From assembly GCF_003073045.1 (NCBI RefSeq), contig NC_037596.1, positions 12,459,950-12,523,949 of the forward strand: a DNA stretch of 64,000 nucleotides, given 5' to 3'. Below are positions 1 to 11,300 of this stretch, piece after piece (the first letter of the stretch is position 1; each line of letters opens with the position of its first letter). Below the pieces are notes generated by a model. It was not told the origin of the DNA and made no database searches. It saw only the letters and a program-made list of their open reading frames with translations. The DNA is from Pomacea canaliculata (lineage: Eukaryota; Mollusca; Gastropoda; Architaenioglossa; Ampullariidae). A program made the translations under genes and the position numbers.

Positions 1-11
1 TTGTGTTCTTA

Positions 12-1469
12 AGTTAGAACTAAACTAGAGAAAGTTGGGATGCAACAACTGTCTCTTCTGGAAGAGATGAAGAATGATACAAACAACCTTAAAAGGATGT
101 TTACATGGATGGAGGAACAAGAACAGGAAAGGCAAATGACACGGGAAATCTGCCAGAGGGGTTCCAGTCTCGCTTAACAATCAGCAGAAGATGTAGAGAG
201 TCTTGAGGGAGATATGAAGACAGACCCATAAAAAAGGACATGCTTGGTATGTGCTTATTCTGATTTGTTAGTAGGAGGAGTCAAATCTTTTTATCTGATT
301 CCCTTTAAAGGTTTCCATACCATTCATTGTATAAAACTAATGACATGTTTGCAGTACTAAAAGTAATAAAGGCATTGTTATGGTGGCATTGATTAGAGCA
401 GATAGTAAATTTTCTGTACCCACTTTTGCTTGGTTGTATGAAACTTCCTGAATTGTTGCTGTCTTTTTTTGGGGGGGGGTGTCTTTAAAACTAGTTGTCA
501 TAACAGGTATTATAATGTTGCCCACTGCAATTTTTTTTAAATGATGTGTATTTATTTTGTTCTGTTTTCAGGAATGCCATTCGGTGATGCGTCGGGCTTC
601 ACATTAAAGCATGTAGTGAGGGCATTCTATCTGTGCTATTTTCAACTGAGTTGGCCTGATCTTACAACTTCAATGGGACTCAAGAACCACCCTTCATTTT
701 ACAAACAGTTCAGGGTAAGGATTTAAATATTTGACTCTGTGTGTGTGTGTGTATACGGTACATTAATACATGCCTGTCATAAAATAGGACTGTTTGGATT
801 GTTTCTTTATCTTTTAGTTATGAACCTTAACCTTTGACTCTGCTAGGTGCAGACAAGAATTTCATGAGTCATAAAAAAAAAAACATGACAGGAAGATAAA
901 TCAGGCCTGGAGAACTGTCCCTACCTCATTTTATTGTGATTGAATTACATTGCCAAAATAAATATGGACACATGTTTACGCAATTTCTAGTGACTGTAGT
1001 CTTTAATCAGCTGGTTAACACTGTGTAGAAAGGAATTAACATGACAGTTTATAGACATCTTTACAGTTCCCATGTATTGGGATTGTTTTTGAAATCAGTA
1101 TTTCCAGAGTTTTCCTGCCTATAGAAATTCTAATGCAGTTCCACTTGTAGTTCCTTTCTGCTTATAACGCTTTAAATTTTTATGCCACTTTACATATCTG
1201 TATAATTTGCTTGTACCTTTCTTTATTTCACATTATATTCTGGATTTTAGGGTCAGTGACCTACAAGTGATTACTTTTTATGCAGACCTCATATTCTTAT
1301 ATTTGTTCTATTTTTAGATGCTGCAAGAAAAAGTTATCCTGAAGCTACGAATGCTGACTTGCATGCATCAACTTGGTTAGCTGGTGCTAGGATCAAGAGA
1401 ATGGCAGAAGGGAAAGGGTTGAGCACAGCCTATACGTCAGTTAATTGTTCTGGGGTGAAGGACAAGTAA
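12..1469 (+). pseudogene. Decayed DUF4806-like gene fragment, three exon-like blocks
   Basis: Three blocks on the plus strand resemble the C-terminal part of DUF4806-type proteins. Block A (about 18-246) encodes a charged coiled coil (LLEEMKNDTNNLKRMF) followed by EDVESLEGDMKTDP and ends at a good donor (CTTG then GTATGT). Block B (572-714) follows a TTTTCAG acceptor, encodes GFTLKHVVRAFYLCYF, matches the phase left by block A and ends at GTAAGG. Block C (from 1318) encodes SYPEATNADLHASTWLAGAR and stops at 1467-1469. Block A has an in-frame stop and needs a frame change; the open frame of block C does not match the phase left by block B. I therefore read this as a broken copy, though a missed exon between B and C is possible. 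The family call rests on the order coiled coil, LE-rich linker, TLKxxVR helix and WLxxAR tail, recognised by eye. Confidence 0.4.
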
Positions 1470-2082
1470 AGCTGTGCAACTTTCTACCTACAGTTGTAAA
1501 ATTCTTGTACATAACCTGCATATACTAAATCTGGATTATATAATTATATAAAACTGTGCTGTGATTATTATTTACTCTAACCCATTAATTTATCAATGAG
1601 GATATTTTCACCCGATCCAATAAGAGATGTGTTGTGGTAAATTCAGAATCATTTATATGTTTACAGTTCTTTTCTAATACCTTCTAAAATTCTTGAACAT
1701 AATTGTGTTTCAAACATGTGTTTGATGGTTCCTTTTCTTAGTGATAAAGGTGCAATTTAAAATTTTAATCTGTTTTAAAAGATTGTAGTTAATACCATAA
1801 GCTGCAATCCAACCTAGAACCTTTTATAGTTAATTTCATGACTTGATTTATTTTTAGAAATGTCTATTAAAGCATCACTCTTTTTGACAGCAATTCAGTT
1901 CATACTTATCATTTGATATATTGTCATAGATCTTGAACCTTTTCTTTGGGAAAATGTAATTAGTGTTAAGGAAACTGCAATTTAATTTTAATTGTTTTGT
2001 CAATGGATACATGGTTTTGCATCGTTCTACAACTTATAATTAAATAACGAATGTTGCATTAATATATCAAGAGGAAACATCT
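1470..2082. other. AT-rich flank, no gene seen
   Basis: This is AT-rich sequence after the DUF4806-like remnant. I see no open frame with splice borders and no repeat I can name. Confidence 0.5.
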
Positions 2083-2412
2083 TTTATGTATGCAAACAGA
2101 CAATGCTTTAAAAAAATTTTTATATATTTTTAAAATTATTTTTTTTTATCAGTTTGCTTTTTATCCTTATTTATGATAACATTTTTACCTGGATAAATGA
2201 TAAATTGTTTATGTATACAAATGAGACAATGCTTTAAAAATTTTTTTATATTTTTAACATTATTTTTTTATTAGTTTGCTTTTTATCCTTATTTGTGATA
2301 ATATTTTTACCTTGATAAATGATAAATTGTTTATGTATACAAATGAGACAATGCTTTAAAAAAAATTTTATATTAAAAAAAATTTTTTTAGTTTGCTTTT
2401 TATCCTTATTTT
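2083..2412. repeat. AT-rich tandem repeat, unit about 124 bp, 2.6 copies
   Basis: The phrase GACAATGCTTTAAA recurs at about 2099, 2225 and 2347. Each copy is followed by a T-rich run and then GTTTGCTTTTTATCCTTATTT. The third copy is cut short and runs into a CAATAAA motif near 2417. The copies differ by small changes and by poly-A/T length. Confidence 0.85.
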
Positions 2413-2540
2413 ACCTCAATAAACGCCAATAATGACAATCATGTTTGTTTTTTATAACATTTTGCACTTTTGTGCACTCTTTTGCTGCTTGTTATATATA
2501 TATAATTATTGCAAAATACACAAATTATTAATCCATTTGA

Positions 2541-2625
2541 TATTGGTATTTTTTAGGAATTTTGGCATGTCTTGATTTAGAAATATGTAAATCAGGATAT
2601 GCCGAAATCCCTAAAAATACCAATA
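2541..2625. repeat. Near-perfect 38-bp inverted repeat (hairpin)
   Basis: The arm at 2541-2579 starts TATTGGTATTTTTTAGG and the arm at 2588-2625 is its reverse complement with a few mismatches, ending CCTAAAAATACCAATA. The loop is about 8 bases. It could be a tiny foldback MITE or a relic formed by template switching. I see no clear flanking target duplication. Confidence 0.8.
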
Positions 2626-2664
2626 ATCTGAAGATATAAATAGTGGGATATATAAAAAAAAAAA

Positions 2665-2865
2665 GATGGGACGTACCCATGAGCCATCAGGGTTGACTAG
2701 CGGTCACAAGGGGGAGAGAAGCGTCCCACGCTTGTTTCACAGGTAAAACCGACATGACCCCGTTGTTACGGCCCGGTTTCACTTTCGCTATGGGTCGGAC
2801 GCCATTTTGCCACATGGCCCCCGGATACTCAAGACATGTGTCCCACCTGTAGCCAATATTCCTTT
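2665..2865. repeat. GC-rich island, unidentified, probably an interspersed repeat
   Basis: About 200 bp of markedly GC-richer sequence (starting GATGGGACGTACCCATGAGC) sits in AT-rich DNA directly after an A-run. It has no open frame of note. The sharp change in base composition suggests an inserted repeat such as a SINE, but I cannot name a family or find target duplications. Confidence 0.3.
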
Positions 2866-2882
2866 GCTGCTGGGGATTTTTG

Positions 2883-3935
2883 TATAAACGCTAAAGACAA
2901 TAAAAGAAGCATGTACACGCTCAACTGGTATAACATTTTATCGCTAAATAGCAAAAAAGATGGTCACAACATGGAGAGCTGATAAATCAGATGTTAGCTA
3001 TATTTCTGTAAATATTTCTGAATATACCTACAGTTTTTCTAAATTGAAACTGTAACATTAAGAAAAAATATGATAAAATCATTACCATAACTAGAAATAG
3101 TGACAGAAAAGTCACATTAAACACAGACAATACAGATAAGAGAATTTGAACAGACAGCTTGGAAATAGTAAATAAATGAACTACTTGAACGCTATAGTTA
3201 ATTCTGTAATGTTTAGTGCTTTAAATCATATGTATGTCATATTTGTGAGATTATTACTTTGTCTTTAGAGTGTCAAATGGCCCATGTATTTCAACAGTGC
3301 TTTAGAAAATAGACATGCTAATACTAGTCTGCATACCACTCTCTGTTTATGTGGTTCCATATGTGCTAAATCTATTAAGCGCCTTGCTTGAGCTGCTGTA
3401 GTAACAGGATTTTATAAATCTCATGTATATACTGCTGCTTTGGCATACTATTGCCTTAACTATTTGCTAGAATTGTGAAGCTCTTTATTTATGCTGTTGT
3501 AGTTCATGGTTTTTAAAATCTCATGCATATACTGCTGTTATGGCATACTATAATCAAAATTTTTTAAACCCTTATGAAAAGGATGTGATTATAAACAGAA
3601 TTGTGTATGTGTGTCATTATGTGATAACATTTACATCTAAGTTTAGTATTATATTTACATTTTTATATGTATATTATACCTAAATATTATCCGTGTAGCT
3701 GTTTTGAAATTTTTAACCAGTGTTTAATACATATTTTCTTGAAGTGGCATTTTTAGTCATTATGACAACAACAAATAAAAAGTCTTTTAAAGATGTCTAT
3801 ATTTTTGAAATATTCACATGTGTGTTTGTGTGTGTTTTAGTTCATTATCAACATAAATGTATAGATGTGTGCTTATATGCTAACATTCAAAATATTCACA
3901 TCAATACATCTGTGTTGGTGTTTTGTGTGGGTTTT
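2883..3935. repeat. Segmental duplication, copy 1 (partner 37062-37912)
   Basis: This 1-kb block matches 37062-37912 in the same orientation with many substitutions and small indels. Shared landmarks include TAACTAGAAATAGTGACAGA, GAACAGACAGCTTG, TAAGCGCCTTGCTTG and TTTGGCATACTAT in the same order. It is noncoding as far as I can see. Confidence 0.8.
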
Positions 3936-5179
3936 TTTCTGTAAACCTGTCGATAATTTGAAAGTTTTTTTTAAAGAAATTATTATCTGTAGCCAGCATA
4001 GTTTTGGACTGAAAAACAGCTGTTAAGAACCACTGGTCTACACAGTAAGAAGTCAAAATCCTTAAATTAGGAAATTCCACAGTTAATGTGTTTTCTGGTT
4101 GATACAAAAAGAGAGATAATTTTCAGATGGTGTACGTACATAATAAGAGTTTGATGTCCGAATACTAACTATATGTTATCATATTGACTCCTGCCGCTGT
4201 TCAGCTGGCAACCACATTTAATCTTCATTCATTTGACTGTCATTCTGCTCAAAATAAATGTCTACACCAAGCCCTAGCCGTAACATAATTCATGAAAAAA
4301 ATATTACAAAAACTGTTATTCTTTTATTAAAAGACAGTTACATATGTACACACACTAAACAGGCAACTCTTTAAATAAGTCAAAAACTATATTACTTAAA
4401 ATTTTTATTTTAAGTCCAAAAGCTCAAAAACATGCATGTGTGCTTAATTTTCATTTCTGATTTATTTTATTTATAATGGTAGATGATTATATAGCAACAG
4501 AGACTGCATAATGCATCTTTAAATATAATTAAACTGTAGGGTCTGATGATAATATATACACAGTAAAGTTATATGTACATCCTTTACCATGTACATAATA
4601 CTTAAACTTTAAAAGTCTGTGTAATAGAATGATGTGTTTAAACATGGGCAGCATAAAGGTATATATATACAAATCTCAGGTAAAAAAAAAAAGAACTATA
4701 ATGATAATATCTTCAAGGGAGGTAACATTTCAGAACGTGCATTATTGACTAGGGAAATAGGAATCATTTTAGCGAAAATATAAATGGTCATCCATTAATT
4801 TTTTTCGCTTAAAAACATTATTAATTTCCCTAAAAGAATTGTCAGCAAATTATTTTTTGCACATGCTCTATTTACCATTCGAACTGTAATGAGCATAAAA
4901 GATAAGAACATGATGACTATATTATTATTTTTTATTACCTTATAATAAAACAAAGCAGTGTTCACTACAAGTCTTTTATACAAAAGTACAAATTTGAATA
5001 GTCTTTGTGTCTATTTATTTGCAATGTTTACAATATGTGAGTCACCATGCAACTGTGGGCCAAAAAAAGCTGTTTATCTCTAAGGCCAAGGACAAAACTG
5101 TTTCCCAGAAATCTCAGCACTCTAGGCTGCTGGGACAAAAGATGCGCATTGCAGTGCACCTGCATGTTATTTGCAGTGA

Positions 5180-5355
5180 GCTGGAATTCCCGATTACTCA
5201 CTGGCAGGACTAAGCTACTGTGAGTAGACCCTGACATGAATCTATTTATAGTATGAGCTCAAACATTAGCTGGAATTCCCAATTACTCACAAGCAGGACT
5301 AAGCTACAATGAGTAGACATTGACAGGAATCTATTTATAGAATGAGCTCAAACAT
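5180..5355. repeat. Tandem duplication, two units of about 88 bp
   Basis: The two units begin GCTGGAATTCCC and end TATGAGCTCAAACAT or AATGAGCTCAAACAT, and they share GCAGGACTAAGCTAC. They differ at a handful of positions, so the duplication is fairly recent. Confidence 0.85.
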
Positions 5356-6634
5356 CACTTAGGGTGCAGCAAAAAAAGAAACACTGTTATGTTCTTAGCT
5401 TGTAAGTAGATAAGACTCAGGTTAAGTAGATATGTACATAAGAGGTATGTAGATATGAAAATTCAGTGTTGTGCCTTTTTCACATCCTCACTAGCTTTGA
5501 GACAAACAGCTGAAGTTAAACAAATAATTTTCATCCCTTTTCTTCTGCATCAGAAAGCCTCATAACCTATAGGTCTCTCCATAATCCTTCATGTATAGGT
5601 CTCCCAAAAACAACCCACCTATAAAAGAACTGACAAAATATTATCTTACTGATCACAATAAAATTTAAAAAAATAACTCTAAAACAAAACATGGCCAATT
5701 GCTAAAAGTATATTCATTAATTCCCATAATTAGTAAAACGTTTAAAGTTTATCTCGATTGTACAATAATAGAAGGATGATATAAAGTTTATTATGGCTCT
5801 ATGGTCCTCGAGGAGTAAAAAAGGAATAAACTATAACTAAACTAATATGAAGTTTATATAAAAGAAATATTATAAAGTATAGGTATAAAATATCATATAA
5901 AAGTAAACATATTTATTTGCTGATGTGGATCAGAAAAATTTAGAGAAGGTTTTCTGACATGTCTTCTGAGGCTCAACATTTAGAGCTCTTATAAGGAAAA
6001 AGAAAAGTTCTAAATAAGTTTACAAAATTACTTATTATTTTAAAACTTGATAGTTTCATATGATTATTAGTGTTTCACAACATGTTGCAAGAAAAATTAA
6101 ACAATAGCAATCAAGTATCACTTAACTGTAATGCTGTAATACACCAAAATCGTGTATATATAATTTATATACAAGAGCAAATCTTAATTAAAGGCTCATA
6201 TCTGTCCTTTCCCAAGAATACTTCTTAGTTGCAAGCTTTCTTTCCTGGAAAGTATTACTGAAAAACTGAAAGTAGGAGTTATGTAAATGTGTGCATGATT
6301 ATACACCCTGTTGGAGATATAGTAAAAAGATGTGTTCACATGCTGGAGTCAGGTGGGTGACAAGGGGCAATCGGCATATAAACATATAAACACATCACAA
6401 GGCATATAAATCAATGTGAAACAATGTAATAAGTCAGCTGATATAGTGTAAGAAACTATCAAAGTATGATGTACAATGATGTCAATGGCTATGACAGTAC
6501 TCCCACAATGTTTCGGCCTTTACACAGCCACAAACAAATAGGTTTTGTCTACAAGTTTATGATATGAGTGTTAGTGTGTGTGTGTGCCTGCAACAAGTAG
6601 CTTTTAGAGAGAACCTGATGCAGTGTAAGAAATT

Positions 6635-6654
6635 CTGCTGCTGCTGCTGCTGCT
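6635..6654. repeat. (CTG)n microsatellite
   Basis: A short uninterrupted CTG run of about seven units, followed by GATGAT. Confidence 0.8.
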
Positions 6655-8107
6655 GATGATTATGATGCGGATAAGAATGTATATAATTATATCTAATATA
6701 TTTACAATGTTTTACAATTTACAATTTTACTTTATAAGATTTATAATATGAATGGTAACAGTTTTCTGACAGAAAATATTCGTCACACCAGAGAAACCGT
6801 ATAATATTGTTTTACCAATTTGTTTGGTGGAAACGTAACTGAACAAAATAAAAGAATAGACAAGATAAAAATAACACTTTTGAAAAATTTCTAGTCACTG
6901 AGCAAATTTTAAAGGCAGGAAAACAGTTAAAAAGTCGTGGAAGTAACGGCAAGTGGGATCAAGTGTTTAGAAAAGGAAATGATGATAACCACAGCAATGT
7001 CACTTTAGTGCTCTTACAGATCAACAGTGCGTGGTGTACAAAGACATCACGTGACCACGCAGACAATGTCATGGTGGTCATCCCACGTCTATGGTTCGAA
7101 GTGACAGAGCATATGTGTGTCCATATATACAGATCTATATGTGTGTATATTTTAAACTAATTATCTCCCCAACCCTGTGGCAAACCGAAGTCACCCCTCA
7201 TTAATAAGCACATTCCTCTTTATCTTCCCAATATTTGTGTTGTAAAAATGATCTCAACATTCTTCATACATCTATATGTCTAATATAGAGAGTCTTACAT
7301 TAAGTTATTACATTATTTAAGTATTTATATTAAAACTAAATAAACATAGCAAATATATATGTACACGCGAGTAAACAGTATAATCTAAGCTATACATCTT
7401 TCATTCTAAATATGTGTAGATGTTTATGTCAGTTTTAAAATAAAACAACTTTTAACAGGAAGACGACTAAACTGAGAGGTCAACACAAGGACCATACAAC
7501 CATTAGGTCATCTGATTGTTCGCTGTGGAAAGACTAGACTTTGTACTATGGCCAGGGATGACACACAGTTCTCAGATCATGCATGCTGTATGTTCCTCTC
7601 ACATGGTTTCTAATTTGATTGACATGATGTCGCACATAATTCGTGCTCATCCTCTTCCGATTCCACTTTTCAGGTCCTATTTGCGTTAAGACAGTTCAAG
7701 GATGACAGTTCGACGAAGGGACCTGATATATCCTGATACATCCTGCATATCTATGTTCGTTTAATTATGTAGACACGTATGTGTATACATGAGTGATATT
7801 CTCGCTTAGACACGCAGTGTTTGAACAAGAATTTGCATTATTCAGTCAGGAAACACTAGAAATTTTCCTGTGATCTTTGCCATCCTCATTTCTGCATCCT
7901 GTTTTCGAAAGACTTACAACTACAGTTATTTATACTTCACACACTTACTCCCTGGTTTATCATGAAAGATAAAAACTGCTAAAGGAGAGACATTGTCTGT
8001 CTTTTTACTTGACACGGAGGACCACCAAAACTGCACTCTGAGACTGCAGGGTCCTATATCATTCACTTTATCTCTTGTTTTAAAACTAACAATGTCAAAA
8101 TTAGTTC

Positions 8108-8113
8108 TTTATT
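8108..8113 (-). promoter_or_regulatory. Candidate poly(A) signal of receptor 1
   Basis: AATAAA on the minus strand about 100 bases after the stop codon of receptor 1. A second AATAAA overlaps the stop codon itself, so usage is uncertain. Confidence 0.4.
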
Positions 8114-8210
8114 AAATATTTATAAAGCCCGTTTTTGTCAGACAGTTATCTGTTCTGCTTATTGGGTATATCTATCAGTCATCGCTCCAGTCTGTCTTTT
8201 TACTGTTGAT

Positions 8211-8372
8211 TTATTTTTTGTGATTTCGCGGAGGGACGATAGCAGTCATTGCGATGGTGGCATACTCTGTCTTCGTCTCCTGCTGGACGACGGGCTTGGC
8301 TGAACTCACGGCTGTGAAAACTAAGTCTCCATATATTAGTCCATTAGCATCTCTTTGACGGGAAGCCTTCTC
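8211..8372 (-). CDS. Receptor 1 exon 11: ITIM plus ITSM terminal exon
   Basis: A 162-base terminal exon in phase 0 after TTTAACAG. It encodes GLIYGDLVF (ITIM, consensus [ILVS]xYxx[ILV]; tyrosine codon 8331-8333) and, 23 residues later, TKTEYATIAM (ITSM, TxYxx[VI]; tyrosine codon 8262-8264). It ends RNHKK and TAA. The pair and its order resemble the tails of vertebrate Siglec and CD31-type receptors. Confidence 0.8.
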   Translation of the reverse strand, partial: EKASRQRDANGLIYGDLVFTAVSSAKPVVQQETKTEYATIAMTAIVPPRNHKK

Positions 8373-11300
8373 CTGTTAAATGAATAACAATGATGTGGAA
8401 TAACAATGATGGGAAATAGTTAAAACAATTCTGCTAATATTCTTTATTGTGAGAAAGCAAAGATCCTTTCACATCCATTTTCTCTCCATACATATAGATA
8501 GGCTTGCGAGTTAGGGGACTAGTGAATAAAGAAAATATTTTAGTAAAATCTTGACTAAGGCAAGCTAAGCACAACAAAGGTAATGCATTGTCCTAACTAC
8601 TTATACAGTGATTTAGCTTTTGCTTCTTCTAAAAAAATTGTAGAAGACTCAAGTCCATATGCTGATGTTCTGTGGTAAGCTAAAAGCACTGAAGCCTTTA
8701 ACTAACCAAAGACAGATTTTCTCAGTAATTTTCTCTTCCAGAGTTTTCCTGTCAAGCAATGGAAGACGAGGAAGTAAGAGGCTTACCATAGACTCTGCGG
8801 TTTCGGTTGTGTTATCAGTTTCATAAACAGGAGTAGTGCTGTCTGTAAAAGATTGGACAAACGTTTTTATTACTACTTAATTACAAATATTACGAAAGTC
8901 ATCAAAAATAAAAATCACTTGTTCTCACTTAAACATGAATGAGCTTAGGAATTTTTCTGGAAGATAATAGTGTGTGTGTGTGTGTGTGTGACAATCTAAA
9001 CTGTTTGAGAAACAAATGCAAATTTCAACCGTATTGCCCATTAATCTCAGACTAAGTATTAGTTAGCGAGTGTTATCGCACGGAAACACAGGCTTTCCTA
9101 GAAAATGTGAGAACATGAGGCGTTTGATTTGTCTAAATGCCAAGTACTATTCACAGATCAGTGATAAGGGAATTAGGAAAGTCAGTCCTTCGCAATCTGT
9201 TATCTTTCTCTCCATCTCTTTCACACACATTGCGTGCATATGCACGCCATCCAACCTGTCTGTCCTCTTGCCTAGACTACACAATATTTCTTTGTCTAGT
9301 TTATTTTTATATCTAAACATACCTACCATTCTTATGTTCCTGAGCACATCCCTACTTTGTTCCTACTTTGTTCCCTTATGTTGCTTACCTATCATGTTTG
9401 TATGTTCGAAGTTTGTTCCTACATTACATTGTCCATCCCTTTCTCATTGTTCCCGTCCTTTCATAAAAAATCATACATTCATCCATTCTCAGCTACTTAG
9501 CTCCACTGCCACTTTCTACTCTGTTGTAGTTAATTTTAACATCCTCTCATATTTCTAGGGTCATTAATATTATCTAATGTGTATTGATTTATATTAACCT
9601 TTGATTGCTCGATTCTTCTCCTCCTTGCGAACAGCACTTACAGAAGCATAAATGTCTCCTTTTACTCCCTCAGCACCTCCTGACAACGAAAACACGTTTA
9701 TTCGTTTTTGTAAAGTTTTGTCTTCCTCTTTTTGATTCAATCTTATGTATGTTGTATTTGGTAAGATCAGATAGCTATTTTTTTCAAGAGACATAACTAT
9801 GTGCATCTGCTCCAGATGAACCTCAATTAACTGGTCCTTTAAAAAAAACTAGAAAGCTGATGCAGTACAGATGAAAAAACTAAAATAAGGTGCTATTGAT
9901 TAAGTGCATTTAGCATATATCTTTATCTTTCTTCTTGTTTTTGTTTTTTGTAGCCATCTCTTTGTGTTCTTGCTATTTGCCGCTTGCCCTGCATCTTCTT
10001 TTATCTTTCTTACTTGCCTTACTTATTTAAGACAGCACCAGAGTACACATTCACCAGCACAACCAAAAATTCGAGACGTTAATCAGATTTCCCTGTGATA
10101 GCTTTTGAAGACATGGGCCATCGCATTCGAAGTGTTAACCTTTTTTCAGAAATGGGAGGACAAAGAAAGAGAGAGAGAAATAAAAAAGAAAGAGAAACAT
10201 ACCAGAGATGGACAAGAAATAGTATAAAAGGAAGAAAGCTGAAGAGAAAAGATTTTTACTTTGTTCTGTTTATAAAGTTTTTGTAATTTATTTTTTAAAT
10301 ATTACCTTTCTTCTGTTTTTTCTTGTTCTTGCAAACATCAGCGGATGTCAAGTAAGTCTGGCCATACGTTTCATGATCATAAGCTGATGAAAGATAAAAC
10401 ACACACACACACACACAATTTATAAGTAAGGGGATTTATTTGTTCTTTTCACAACAATAAACTGTATGATGTATGTAGCTACAACCAATTTTCTTTATAT
10501 GGAGGTGATACTAGACTTGAAACCATTGTCACAACAGTCAGCTATGAAAGGTCTTATGAAGCAATAATTCAAGAAAACGTTATGGAAGTCAAGAGAAAAT
10601 AAAGCCAGTGAGAGAAGTATGAGAGCTCACGAGAGTCTGACTGAGCGGAGCTCGTGTCGTCACGTGACCGCACGTGTTGAGCGCGTGGAGGGCGGGCTGG
10701 AGCCCTGGATGCTGTCAGGTGAAGAGAAAAGTCTCTGTTGGGAGGACAGAAGTTGTGGCTGACATCGTGTCTGATATTAGCTCCTCCAGTGGTCCCATAC
10801 ATGTCGTTCACGATCATCGCTTTGACAAAGAAAACAACTTTAAACAAAATTACTGACTGCATTTTTATTTCCATTAGATTGTCATCAAATTCTTTTTTCT
10901 TCCAAATCTCTGAAAAAATAATCAATCAACCACCCCTTCATCCATCTATCCATCCCTCCAAAGTAATCTCTGTTTACTAAGACTGCATTGTTTATTTGAT
11001 TTCAAATACTTACTTGCTCCTTCTGTGGTGTCGTTTGACTGTCTTCTTTCATCTGTAGGCCTATGAGTATATTTAAAGTAAGAGTTATTTGTTCAGTCAA
11101 GACATTATTTATTCCTGATCAGTAAGAAATAGTCTGTGGTATTGGTTGCTTGCTTGTCTATCCTATCTTACCGGAAGATTATTTTACCACAAGGACTATT
11201 CATTTATTATAAAAATAAGATGCTACAGGAAATCTGTGCTTAATATCTGGGCAGCTGATTTGCAAATTTAATTATTGTAGTTTTAAGTGTGAAACACATC

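Larger units (their letters stand above)
3936..8210. other. Gene-free region downstream of receptor 1
   Basis: About 4.3 kb of AT-rich sequence lies 3' of receptor 1. It holds an 88-bp tandem duplication (5180-5355) and a (CTG)7 run near 6635. Short open frames here lack splice borders and protein-like composition. Part of the 3' end near 8.1-8.2 kb is probably the 3' UTR of receptor 1. Confidence 0.5.

Noticed and set aside
9070-9558. Plus-strand open frame of 162 codons
   Set aside because: It lies within a receptor 1 intron and partly opposite nothing conserved. Composition is low-complexity Ser/Leu, there are no splice sites, and no second copy exists.
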